Below, in pieces: positions 18,952 to 26,490 of a stretch of 64,000 nt of DNA; position 1 is the stretch's first letter, and each line of letters begins with the position of its first letter. The translations under genes were made by a program, and so were the position numbers. Below the pieces are notes generated by a model that did no database searches, had not been told where the DNA came from, and saw only the letters and a program-made list of their open reading frames with translations. The DNA is taken from assembly GCA_015058045.1 (NCBI GenBank), contig SVDC01000012.1:1-64000 (forward strand), given 5' to 3'. This DNA comes from Cellulosilyticum sp. (GTDB taxonomy: Bacteria > Bacillota > Clostridia > Lachnospirales > Cellulosilyticaceae).

Positions 18952-19932
18952 ATGAGTATTACATTTAAACACACAGTCATTCACGTGTTAGACCAAAGCA
19001 TTGGAATGCCACTTTTATCTACAGATTTATTAATTTTAAATGATGAGACAGAAAGCTTTATTACACGTCATTTAATTAAGGTCTTTGAAAGTACTTCTAG
19101 TTGTGAAGCTATTTTTAAGGCAGATGCACCTCTTCCTTCTATGCTGGAGGGACCACTTACAGAAGAGGTTTTTATGCACCTTACTAGTGAAATTACCAAC
19201 ACCTTCTATCGTTATATGGTAGAATATGAAAATATTCCTAATGGAGATCTTGTTTTTACTTCTTTTATAATGGACGGGCAAAATTACTTCGGTATTTTAA
19301 AATTAAACTATAAAGAGGAATATACCCACTTTGTAGAGCAAGTTGATGGTACTGTTGTCACACGTATTATTAAAAACACAGGTATTTTCCCAGGTGGAAG
19401 TAAACAAGTAGATGAAGGCTTAATTATTTGTCTAGATAGTTTACACGTTTCTTTATTAGATAATTCAAAAGGTAAATATCTCTCATTAATGTTTGATTTA
19501 GAGCCTGCTCTCTCTGTTAAAGAAACAGTAAAAGCCATTGAAAAAGTAGCTTCTAAAGTCATTGAAGAGCATTATGATAATCCTATTAATGCTATGACAG
19601 AATTAAAAAATAATATTTCTGAAAGTATTGCAAGAACGCAAACCATTCCTGTTCAAGAAATCTTAGAACAAACATTCGGTGAAGATAAGGACGTTTTTGA
19701 TAGTTGCATGCAACACATCGAAGAATTTGGTATTAAAGAAGCTAAGCTAGAAGTAACCGATCCTAAAATTGGTAATAAATTTAACTTTCAAAAACTTAAA
19801 ACAGATACCGGTGTTGAAGTAAAGCTTCCTACTCATCTTTTTAAAGACCCAGATTTTATTGAAATTATTAATGAGCCTAATGGTACCATCTCCATTGTAC
19901 TTAAAAATATCTCTCAAATTATAAATAAATAA
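18952..19932 (+). CDS. Nucleoid-associated protein (NA37/NdpA family)
   Basis: The 326-residue protein resembles the 37-kDa nucleoid-associated (NA37, YejK/NdpA) family. Visible features are an N-terminal helix-rich part with DETESFITRHLIKVFES, the central GDLVFTSFIMDGQNYFGILKLNYKEEYTHFV and a GxSKQVDEGLIICLD segment. Proteobacterial members associate with the nucleoid; the clostridial members are uncharacterised. ATG at 18952 follows AAAGGATGATGATTC. It is divergent from the TSCPD gene and has its own terminator. The family call is from motif recall and should be checked by profile search. Confidence 0.7.
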   Translation: MSITFKHTVIHVLDQSIGMPLLSTDLLILNDETESFITRHLIKVFESTSSCEAIFKADAPLPSMLEGPLTEEVFMHLTSEITNTFYRYMVEYENIPNGDLVFTSFIMDGQNYFGILKLNYKEEYTHFVEQVDGTVVTRIIKNTGIFPGGSKQVDEGLIICLDSLHVSLLDNSKGKYLSLMFDLEPALSVKETVKAIEKVASKVIEEHYDNPINAMTELKNNISESIARTQTIPVQEILEQTFGEDKDVFDSCMQHIEEFGIKEAKLEVTDPKIGNKFNFQKLKTDTGVEVKLPTHLFKDPDFIEIINEPNGTISIVLKNISQIINK

Positions 19933-19973
19933 AAAATACGCCATCTACTCTTATACCAGATGGCGTATTTTTT
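19931..19973. terminator. Bidirectional intrinsic terminator
   Basis: The perfect 16-bp stem AAAAAATACGCCATCT (19931-19946) pairs with 19958-19973, and T6 runs on both strands. It ends the NA37 gene and the convergent 85-residue gene. Confidence 0.9.
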
Positions 19974-19993
19974 ATTTATTTCAAAAATAACAT

Positions 19994-20251
19994 TTAGTTG
20001 TCAAAGGTAATGTGCCAATCTTTTTCTCCTGTATGAATAATCATATATGCTAAGTTAAAAGAATCATCCATCACATCAATCTTATATTCATAGTAAGTAT
20101 CATCTTCCTGTTTACACATAAAAATATAACTTCCATTTTCTTTATCTTCTATTTCTTCACAAATGTCATCATAAATATTTTCTCCACTAATAAATCCTGT
20201 GTATCCAGATGCTTTAATTTTATCTTCAATTGCTTTGTAAAATGCTTTCAT
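19994..20251 (-). CDS. Hypothetical protein, 85 residues
   Basis: I do not recognise this protein. It is acidic, begins MKAFYKAIEDKIKASGYTGF, has SGENIYDDICEEIEDKENGSY in the middle and ends IIHTGEKDWHITFDN. No signal peptide, membrane segment or cysteine pair is apparent. It looks genuine because it has AGGAAGGACATCTT before ATG, a promoter at 20282-20310 and a shared terminator. It is transcribed alone between NA37 and the phosphodiesterase gene. Confidence 0.75.
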   Translation of the reverse strand: MKAFYKAIEDKIKASGYTGFISGENIYDDICEEIEDKENGSYIFMCKQEDDTYYEYKIDVMDDSFNLAYMIIHTGEKDWHITFDN

Positions 20252-20281
20252 AAGATGTCCTTCCTAGCTTTATTTTTTATT

Positions 20282-20310
20282 ATTGTATCTTGCCCTAGCT
20301 TAGTCGGCAA
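20282..20310 (-). promoter_or_regulatory. Probable sigma-A promoter of the 85-residue gene
   Basis: TTGCCG (20305-20310), a 17-base spacer and TACAAT (20282-20287) on the minus strand lie about 30 bases before the start codon. The -35 half sits in an inverted repeat (CTTGCC/GGCAAG, 20289-20311), which could bind a regulator. Confidence 0.6.
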
Positions 20311-20353
20311 GCTTTTTATATTCTTCTATTAAAAATTTCTTATAATAATCCCT

Positions 20354-20806
20354 TTATAAAAGCACTATTTTTTGGATATCTATATGCTGACGATTTATTT
20401 CAAGGACTGCCATAGATATTTCTAGTCCAAAACGTCTTTTACCACAACTTCCTGGATTGAGCAAAATCGTACCTTCTTGTTTTTCCTCTGAATACTTATG
20501 TGAGTGTCCAATAATAATGAAGTCCCAATGGGCATACTCCTTAGGCACATCCTTTTTTTGGTGGGCCATATAAAATCTATAACCTTCTATCTCAAATTCT
20601 AAAGAGATTGGTATTTCATTGGCCCAATCTCCCTTATCATTATTTCCTCTTACTACATATAGTGGAGCAATTTCCCTCAGTCTTTCTACAATCTCAGGCT
20701 GATTGATATCTCCTGCATGTAAAATCAGCTTACAGTCCTGTAGCGTAGCTATTACTTCATCACGCAGCAAACCATGAGTATCAGATATAACGCCAATTTT
20801 AATCAT
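20354..20806 (-). CDS. YfcE/MJ0936-family metallophosphoesterase
   Basis: The 150-residue protein has the complete calcineurin-type metal-binding set: GVISDTHG (D and H, near 6-13), HAGDI, RGNND, GHSHK and LNPGSCG. YfcE-type enzymes hydrolyse phosphodiesters in vitro; the natural substrate is usually unknown. ATG at 20806 follows GGAGTAGATAA. It is often found near rdgB/rph in clostridia; here it lies between the 85-residue gene and the divergent dpaAB operon, so neighbours give no hint. Confidence 0.92.
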   Translation of the reverse strand: MIKIGVISDTHGLLRDEVIATLQDCKLILHAGDINQPEIVERLREIAPLYVVRGNNDKGDWANEIPISLEFEIEGYRFYMAHQKKDVPKEYAHWDFIIIGHSHKYSEEKQEGTILLNPGSCGKRRFGLEISMAVLEINRQHIDIQKIVLL

Positions 20807-20915
20807 TTATCTACTCCATTCTTCCTACTTTTCTTTTTACTTTAAATAACTCCCTTTTATTTTATACATTCTACAGATGATTGTCTATTTTGCCTTAATG
20901 TACCACTATACAAGC

Positions 20916-20943
20916 ACCATACCCCTAGTCTTTACATACTTTA
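20916..20943 (+). promoter_or_regulatory. Sigma-K-like promoter of the dipicolinate synthase operon
   Basis: AC at 20916-20917, then 17 bases, then CATACTTTA (20935-20943), matches the sigma-K pattern AC-N16/17-CATAnnnTA. It is 36 bases before the dpaA start. SpoVF is a sigma-K regulon member in Bacillus, and this window encodes sigK at 27388, so the assignment fits the biology. Confidence 0.7.
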
Positions 20944-20979
20944 TATTATAGACATTATTATCAGCTGGAGGAATAAATC

Positions 20980-21852
20980 ATGAATAAACTGAAAGTTGCT
21001 ATTGTGGGAGGAGATTTGCGTTTTGTAAGGCTCGCCCAAATACTATCAAGCAAAAATTTTGATGTGGCTGTTTATGGCCTTTGTCATCCTGATATTCCAG
21101 ATGAGGTTACCATATGTTCCTCTATTAGTGAACTTAAACATTATCCCTTTATTATAGGTCCTATCCCTTTTTCAAAGGATGGGAAATGTATTTTTACACC
21201 AATGTGTAACTCCTATGTTTCTGTTGAACAGTTTTTCTTAGCAGCTACTCATAGCTATGTATTAGGAAGTGTACTCAGCTCTCAAATGTGTAAGCTCTTT
21301 GAACAGCACCATATTGCTTACTGTGATATTATGAAAATGGATGAAATTGCCATTCTAAATGCCATTCCTACGGCAGAGGGGGCAATTCAGTATGCTATGC
21401 AAAACAGTGAAATCACCTTGCATAATAGCAAATGCCTAGTACTAGGTTTTGGTCGATGTGGTAAGATTCTAGCTCAAAAACTTTTGGCTTTAGGCGCAGA
21501 TGTATCTGTTGAGGCACGCTCAACAAAAGATTTAGCTTTTATTAGCACTTACGGATATAAACCTATTCCGCTTTATGAGCTGAAATCCTACTTGAATGAG
21601 TTTGACTTTATCTTTAATACGATTCCTATCAAACTTCTAGATAATACCTATATTGATTTATTCAACCCCGAGGTAGTTTATATTGAACTTGCTTCTGCTC
21701 CAGGTGGTATCGACATTGATTATTGCCAAGAAAAAGGCATCTCATATATACCAGCACCTAGCCTTCCTGGAATAGTCGCACCTAAAACTGCCGCTGATAT
21801 TCTCTATCAATGTCTTTTACTCACTTTACGTAATCAGGGGGCAATACTATGA
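20980..21852 (+). CDS. dpaA: Dipicolinate synthase subunit A
   Basis: The 290-residue protein (SpoVFA) is the NAD(P)-binding subunit that makes dipicolinic acid from a dihydrodipicolinate-pathway intermediate in the mother cell. The DpaA N-terminal domain contains VAIVGGDLRFVRLAQIL, and a Rossmann fold follows with LVLGFGRCGKILAQKLLALG (about 151-170). ATG follows GGAGGAATAAATC, and the gene overlaps dpaB by 4 bases. Its presence means this organism does not need the Etf-dependent alternative used by clostridia lacking spoVF. Confidence 0.94.
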   Translation: MNKLKVAIVGGDLRFVRLAQILSSKNFDVAVYGLCHPDIPDEVTICSSISELKHYPFIIGPIPFSKDGKCIFTPMCNSYVSVEQFFLAATHSYVLGSVLSSQMCKLFEQHHIAYCDIMKMDEIAILNAIPTAEGAIQYAMQNSEITLHNSKCLVLGFGRCGKILAQKLLALGADVSVEARSTKDLAFISTYGYKPIPLYELKSYLNEFDFIFNTIPIKLLDNTYIDLFNPEVVYIELASAPGGIDIDYCQEKGISYIPAPSLPGIVAPKTAADILYQCLLLTLRNQGAIL

Positions 21853-22436
21853 AAAACCTAGCAAATCTTAACTTAGGCGTGGCATTATGTGGTTCCTTTT
21901 GTACCTTTTCAAAAGCAATCAAAACAATTGAAGCACTTGTTGCTTTAGGCGTTAATGTAACACCTATTATGTCTTGTAATGCCTATGAAACGTCTACTAG
22001 ATTTGGAGATGCACACACCATTATTTCACGTATTGAAAGTATTACCGGCAAAGAAATTATTCATACAATTTTATCAGCTGAACCCCTTGGCCCTAAAAAT
22101 ATGATTGATGGATTGCTTATTGCACCTTGTACAGGTAATACACTTGCCAAACTTAATAATGGAATTACTGACACCCCAGTCATTCTAGCTGCAAAATCAC
22201 TTATGCGAAATGGTAAACCTATTGTCATATGTCTTGCTACCAATGATGGTCTTGGTGCAAGTCTTAAAAATATTGGTGGGCTACTGAATAAGAAAAATGT
22301 ATTTTTTGTGCCACTTGGGCAAGATGACCCCATTCAAAAACCTTATTCACTTGTAGCTGATTTCTCAAAAATCGAAGAGACTCTAAATCTGGCATTATCT
22401 GGTCAGCAAATTCAACCTGTCATACTTCAGTACTAA
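21849..22436 (+). CDS. dpaB: Dipicolinate synthase subunit B
   Basis: The 195-residue flavoprotein-family subunit (SpoVFB) partners DpaA. Typical parts are LNLGVALCGSFCTFSKAI at the N-terminus, PIMSCNAYETSTRFGDA, and the central LIAPCTGNTLAKLNNGITDT resembling flavin-binding phosphopantothenoylcysteine decarboxylase-like proteins. The start ATG overlaps the dpaA stop (ATGA), and GGGGGCAATACT precedes it. It ends before a T-rich terminator. Confidence 0.94.
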   Translation: MKNLANLNLGVALCGSFCTFSKAIKTIEALVALGVNVTPIMSCNAYETSTRFGDAHTIISRIESITGKEIIHTILSAEPLGPKNMIDGLLIAPCTGNTLAKLNNGITDTPVILAAKSLMRNGKPIVICLATNDGLGASLKNIGGLLNKKNVFFVPLGQDDPIQKPYSLVADFSKIEETLNLALSGQQIQPVILQY

Positions 22437-22440
22437 ATAC

Positions 22441-22480
22441 AAACGAAGATGTACTTTCAGCAGTACTTCTTCGTTTTTTA
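22441..22480 (+). terminator. Intrinsic terminator of dpaAB
   Basis: The stem AAACGAAGATGTACT (22441-22455) pairs with 22462-22476 with one mismatch; the loop is TTCAGC and the stem runs into a T-run. Confidence 0.88.
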
Positions 22481-22552
22481 TTAACTATTTTATAACATTC
22501 ATATAAAATTTTTTGCTTAAATATGTTATCATTTTATCAGTACATAGATTAT

Positions 22553-22740
22553 ATTCAAGATTAAGGGAACCATTATTCAAAATGATATCATGCCATTCGC
22601 TTTAGTGTGGTCAAAATATGAGGATTTAAGAAGCATAGATTCAAGAACTACCTATCTTAAAATGATTAATGTTAAACATAATCTATGCATACACCGGCAA
22701 CTTAGGCTCTAGAGTTATTCTAGAGTCTTGAATTATTTAT
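22553..22740 (+). ncRNA. Possible structured RNA or mltG leader
   Basis: The gap between dpaB and mltG has no coding signal but clear complementarity. An outer pair ATTCAAGA (22553-22560) and TCTTGAAT (22726-22733) encloses an inner pair GCATAGATT and AATCTATGC (about 22632-22640 and 22680-22688). A 3' hairpin (GGCTCTAGA, 22705-22713, with TCTAGAGTC, 22719-22727) is followed by a weak A/T tail. The 3' hairpin competes with the outer pair by two bases, as in an attenuator. The size (about 185 bases) would fit a 6S-like RNA, but the centre is asymmetric and I could not match any known family. It may be chance. Confidence 0.35.
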
Positions 22741-22799
22741 ATCTAAAAGTTATAATTTTTATAGAATAATCTATACACTAAAATTTTAAGGAGAAGGCT

Positions 22800-23912
22800 A
22801 TGTCCAAAAATAGACGTATTGCTAGAATTACACTAAGCGCCCTATTTAGTGGTTGTTTAATAGGTATAGGTATATGGCTCGTAGGGCATTTTACACACAA
22901 AGCTTATACTTATACTCAGAATATTATTATTTCAGAAGCACAACGTGTTAAGAGTACAGATGTATCTAAAATGACTTTAAGCATTACTCCAGATACAACT
23001 CTCGATGATATTGCCACTGCCTTATATAATGAAGGTTGTATCACCAATAAAGATTACTTTATCCTAGAAGCAAAATTAGATAATATTACAAAGGGTTTCA
23101 TTCCAGGTGACTATTCGATTAGTAGTAATATGTCTACAGGTAAAATTCTTGATTTACTCACGACAGATATTTCAATTGAAGATCAAACCATTAAATTTAC
23201 CATTCCTGAGGGATACACAATTGAACAAATTGGTGAAGTCTTAGAAGAAAAAAGTATTGTAACAAAAACAGATTTTTTAAATGCTATCAAAAATCGTAAT
23301 TATAGCAGAGAATATAGTTTTTTAAAAGATGTCCCCTTCCATGATGACTACAAATATGCTTTGGAAGGTTATCTCTTCCCAGATACATATATTGTCTATA
23401 AAGGCATTACCTCTGAAGAAATTATTGTTATGATGCTTAATCGTTTTGAAGAAATTCTTTCTCGGTACACAACCTACGTACGCTCTTCTCAATATTCTAT
23501 TCATGAACTTCTTACCATTGCTTCTATTATCGAACAGGAAGCAAGACTAGAGGAAGAACGTCCTATTATTTCAGGTGTTATTTGGAACCGTTTAGATGCC
23601 CATATGAAACTTCAAATGTGCTCTACTGTTCAATACTCTCTTAATAAAAGAAAAGCATCGCTTAGTTTAAATGATTTAAACGAAGATAGCCCTTATAATA
23701 CCTATATATATGATGGACTTCCTATTGGGCCCATTTGTAATCCGGGTGAAGCTTGTTTAAAGGCAGCTTTATTACCAAGCGAACATGACTACTACTTCTT
23801 TGTCCTTCAAGATGCTCAGTCTGGTACACATTGCTTTACAAGTACAAATGAAGAGCATGCTACTGCTAAAAACAAATACAGACAGTCAAATGATATTAAT
23901 TTTACTGAGTAA
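22800..23912 (+). CDS. mltG: Endolytic murein transglycosylase
   Basis: The 370-residue YceG-family protein has one N-terminal membrane helix (about 8-29), a LysM-like subdomain (PDTTLDDIATALYNEG; IPEGYTIEQIGEVL) and the catalytic region ASIIEQEARLEEERPIISG (Glu near 245) with LQMCSTVQYSL and GLPIGPICNPG. It cleaves nascent glycan strands outside the membrane, limiting their length. ATG follows AAGGAGAAGGCT. It heads the mltG-trmR-U32 order also seen in Bacillus (yrrL-yrrM-yrrN/O), but a terminator separates it from trmR. Confidence 0.94.
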   Translation: MSKNRRIARITLSALFSGCLIGIGIWLVGHFTHKAYTYTQNIIISEAQRVKSTDVSKMTLSITPDTTLDDIATALYNEGCITNKDYFILEAKLDNITKGFIPGDYSISSNMSTGKILDLLTTDISIEDQTIKFTIPEGYTIEQIGEVLEEKSIVTKTDFLNAIKNRNYSREYSFLKDVPFHDDYKYALEGYLFPDTYIVYKGITSEEIIVMMLNRFEEILSRYTTYVRSSQYSIHELLTIASIIEQEARLEEERPIISGVIWNRLDAHMKLQMCSTVQYSLNKRKASLSLNDLNEDSPYNTYIYDGLPIGPICNPGEACLKAALLPSEHDYYFFVLQDAQSGTHCFTSTNEEHATAKNKYRQSNDINFTE

Positions 23913-23915
23913 ACG

Positions 23916-23946
23916 AAATGGTGCTACAAAATGTAGCACCATTTTT
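23916..23946 (+). terminator. Intrinsic terminator of mltG
   Basis: AAATGGTGCTACA (23916-23928) pairs perfectly with 23932-23944 around a 3-base loop and is followed by T-rich sequence. Confidence 0.85.
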
Positions 23947-23967
23947 ATGCAAGTTTACAAATACCAC

Positions 23968-23996
23968 TTGAATAAAGTAGTATTTTCCTTTATATT
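23968..23996 (+). promoter_or_regulatory. Sigma-A promoter of trmR and the U32 gene
   Basis: TTGAAT (23968-23973), 17 bases, and TATATT (23991-23996) lie about 33 bases before the trmR start and just after the mltG terminator. Confidence 0.75.
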
Positions 23997-24029
23997 GTCA
24001 TAAGAGACTATTTTAGAAAGGGTCTATTT

Positions 24030-24707
24030 ATGAGTGAAATTAGTTATAGCTATATTATTGAATATTTAAGAGCATTGCATACTGCTCCTAGCTCGCCTGT
24101 TTTGGCTGAAATTGAAACTCAAATTGCGATGGAAACTGAGACATGGCCTATTATTAGACCAGAAGTTGCAGATTTCATGGGTGTCCAACTCTCATTAATT
24201 AAGCCTAGTACAATACTGGAAATTGGAACAGCGGTAGGTTATTCATCTATTTTAATGAGCGGTTACTTACAAGAAGGTGGCAAAATTACAACTCTTGAAC
24301 GTTTTCCTTATATGTTAGGAAAAGCAAGAGAAAATATTAAAAGAGCCCAGTTAGAGGATACTATTGAAATTATTGAAGGTGATGCAGCAGATACACTCCG
24401 TACCCTTCCTGATGAACACTTTGATGTTGTCTTTATGGATTGTGCTAAAGGACAATACATCAACTTCTTACCAGAGTGTATTCGTGTTCTTAAACCAGGT
24501 GGATTACTTATTACAGATAATGTACTTCATAAAGGAAGTGTGGCTAAATCACGTTATTTGATTGATCGTAGACAAAGAACAACCCATTCAAGGTTAAGAG
24601 ATTTCTTATGGACAATTATGCACTCAGACGAACTCATCTCTAGCGTTATGCCTGTAGGTGATGGTATTGCTTTAAGTTATAAAATTGGAGGAACAAAAAA
24701 TGCGTAA
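24030..24707 (+). CDS. trmR: O-methyltransferase, probable tRNA 5-hydroxyuridine methyltransferase
   Basis: The 225-residue class I SAM methyltransferase has motif I LEIGTAVGYSSILM (near 64), acidic motif TLERFPYM, and VFMDCAKGQYINFLPE with the metal-site region ITDNVLHKGSVA, as in the COMT-like family. Bacillus TrmR (YrrM) methylates 5-hydroxyuridine-34 of tRNA to 5-methoxyuridine. Its partner here is the overlapping U32 protein, homologue of the TrhP proteins (YrrN/YrrO) that help form the hydroxyl group. The specific tRNA role rests on this context. Confidence 0.85.
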   Translation: MSEISYSYIIEYLRALHTAPSSPVLAEIETQIAMETETWPIIRPEVADFMGVQLSLIKPSTILEIGTAVGYSSILMSGYLQEGGKITTLERFPYMLGKARENIKRAQLEDTIEIIEGDAADTLRTLPDEHFDVVFMDCAKGQYINFLPECIRVLKPGGLLITDNVLHKGSVAKSRYLIDRRQRTTHSRLRDFLWTIMHSDELISSVMPVGDGIALSYKIGGTKNA

Positions 24708-25947
24708 AAAAGTAGAACTTCTTGCGCCAGCAGGTAGTTTAGAAAATTTAAAAGTAGCTGTACTCTATGGTGCAGATGCCGTTTATATTGGCGGTAATAA
24801 ATATGGTCTTCGTGCTAAGGCAAAAAACTTTACTGACGAAGAAATGAAAGAAGGTATTGAGTTTGCCCATGCACATGGTGTAGAAGTTTATGTGACATGT
24901 AACATCTTTGCTCATCACCAAGACTTTGAAGGTATGAAAGAATACTTCTTATATCTTGAATCTATTGGGGTGGATGCATTAATCGTAGCTGATCCTGGTG
25001 TATTTAGCTTAGTACGTGAAACTGTTCCAAATATGGAAGTACACATCTCAACACAAGCAAATAATACAAACTACCACACTGCTCTCTTCTGGGTAAAACA
25101 AGGTGCAAAACGTATTGTAACTGCTCGTGAACTTTCATTTGAAGAAGTAAAAGCAATGCACGATAATCTTCCTGAAGATGTAGATTTAGAATCTTTCGTT
25201 CATGGTGCTATGTGTATGGCTTATTCTGGGCGTTGCTTAATGAGTAACTACCTTACCCAACGTGATGCCAACCATGGTGAATGTTCTCAACCATGTCGCT
25301 GGAAATACAAAGTTGTAGAAGAAACAAGACCAGGTGAATATATGCCTATTGAAGAAGATGAACGTGGTACTTATATCTATAACTCTCGTGATTTATGCAT
25401 GATTGAATATATTCCACAGCTTATTGAAGCAGGAATCTACAGCTTTAAAATTGAAGGTCGTATGAAAACACCTTTATATGTAGCAACTGTTGTTAAAGCT
25501 TATCGTGAAGCGATTGATACTTATTTTAGAGATCCAGCTGAATTTGAAGCCAAAAAAGGCTACTTCCTTGAAGAAGTAAGTAAAGCAAGTCATCGCGAAT
25601 TTACAACAGGTTTCTATGAACACAAACCAACAGAAAAAGATCAAACCTATGGACATAACTCATATGTACGCAATTATGACTTCTCTGGCGTTGTTAAAGC
25701 CTATGACGAAGAAACTCAAATGGTGACAATAGAACAACGTCGTAAATTCTCAGTAGGAAATGACTTAGAAATCCTAGTACCACAAGGTGAATTTATTCCT
25801 GTTCATATTGACCAAATGTTTGATGAAGAAGGTAATAGCATTGAATCTGCGCCACATCCAAAACAAATTGTACGTTTTAAATGTGAGCAAAAAGTACCTG
25901 TTCCATCTATTCTTAGAAGATTTGATCCAACAAAACTTTCTGAATAA
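24700..25947 (+). CDS. trhP: U32 family peptidase-like protein, probable tRNA hydroxylation protein TrhP
   Basis: The roughly 415-residue protein begins ELLAPAGSLENLKVAVLYGA and contains the U32 signature ESFVHGAMCMAYSGRCLMSN, with cysteines continuing in GECSQPCRWKY, consistent with an iron-sulfur-binding U32 protein. Members called TrhP are needed for 5-hydroxyuridine at the tRNA wobble base, using prephenate-derived chemistry. ATG at 24700 follows GGAGGAACAAAAA, overlapping trmR by 8 bases, so coupling is likely. Bacillus has two adjacent U32 genes; here there is one longer gene. Confidence 0.85.
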   Translation: MRKKVELLAPAGSLENLKVAVLYGADAVYIGGNKYGLRAKAKNFTDEEMKEGIEFAHAHGVEVYVTCNIFAHHQDFEGMKEYFLYLESIGVDALIVADPGVFSLVRETVPNMEVHISTQANNTNYHTALFWVKQGAKRIVTARELSFEEVKAMHDNLPEDVDLESFVHGAMCMAYSGRCLMSNYLTQRDANHGECSQPCRWKYKVVEETRPGEYMPIEEDERGTYIYNSRDLCMIEYIPQLIEAGIYSFKIEGRMKTPLYVATVVKAYREAIDTYFRDPAEFEAKKGYFLEEVSKASHREFTTGFYEHKPTEKDQTYGHNSYVRNYDFSGVVKAYDEETQMVTIEQRRKFSVGNDLEILVPQGEFIPVHIDQMFDEEGNSIESAPHPKQIVRFKCEQKVPVPSILRRFDPTKLSE

Positions 25948-25983
25948 ACATATGATGCAAACTTTAGCTTAATTAAGTATACA

Positions 25984-26036
25984 GAAGAAGGAGTCAATGA
26001 ATTGTTTTAAACTTTTCATCGACTCCTTCTTCTTTT
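25984..26036 (+). terminator. Intrinsic terminator of the trmR-U32 operon
   Basis: GAAGAAGGAGTC (25984-25995) pairs perfectly with GACTCCTTCTTC (26021-26032), followed by TTTT. Confidence 0.8.
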
Positions 26037-26101
26037 ACATAAAGTACAATTTTGATTTATATAAGTATTAGTATATCCTATGAAGCATTTATCTTATTAC
26101 G

Positions 26102-26323
26102 TTACCACTCTTTAGAAATCTCATCCTCTGTTAAGTTATATGTTGTCATAAAATTTTTTAAATCATTTGGGCTTGTTATAAGCATTTCTTCATGAAATTT
26201 TCCTGTTTTAATTTCCTTAAATCCAATAACCTTCTCTTGATTATATAAATTGGACTTAAGAACAGGTTTAAACACTGTCTTATCGTAGCTTTTCTTCTCT
26301 ATTTTATTCTTTTTAAATAACAT
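26102..26323 (-). CDS. Small conserved-looking hypothetical protein, 73 residues
   Basis: The protein starts with a lysine-rich stretch (MLFKKNKIEKKSYDKT), followed by KVIGFKEIKTGKFHEEMLIT and an acidic tail (LTEDEISKEW). I recall similar short proteins (GFKDxxTGKFxEVMLI pattern) in other clostridia but know no function. GAAGGTGAGGGC precedes ATG, so it looks translated. No membrane segment. It stands alone, converging on the U32 gene. Confidence 0.7.
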   Translation of the reverse strand: MLFKKNKIEKKSYDKTVFKPVLKSNLYNQEKVIGFKEIKTGKFHEEMLITSPNDLKNFMTTYNLTEDEISKEW

Positions 26324-26442
26324 GCCCTCACCTTCTCAAGCTTAATCTTAGTTTTACTATATGAAGGTGCCTTTGTCCACTATACCTAATTTTCTAGTTT
26401 ACCTATTTGAGCTATGTTATATTTAACCTATACCCAACATCA

Positions 26443-26490
26443 GCAGCAAGATTATAGATAGAGCCTAAACTCTATCTATAATCTTGCTGC
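26443..26490. repeat. Perfect 21-bp inverted repeat overlapping the end of the glucosaminidase gene
   Basis: Arms at 26443-26463 and 26470-26490 are perfectly complementary with a 6-base loop. One arm encodes the last codons and stop (AARL*) of the minus-strand glucosaminidase. Neither side has a proper T-run, so it is a stem of unclear type rather than a standard intrinsic terminator. Confidence 0.75.

Noticed and set aside
22553..22740. Calling this region a 6S RNA
   Set aside because: Only size and a closing stem fit; the arms around the centre are very unequal and I could not see the conserved bubble, so it is listed as an unclassified possible RNA.
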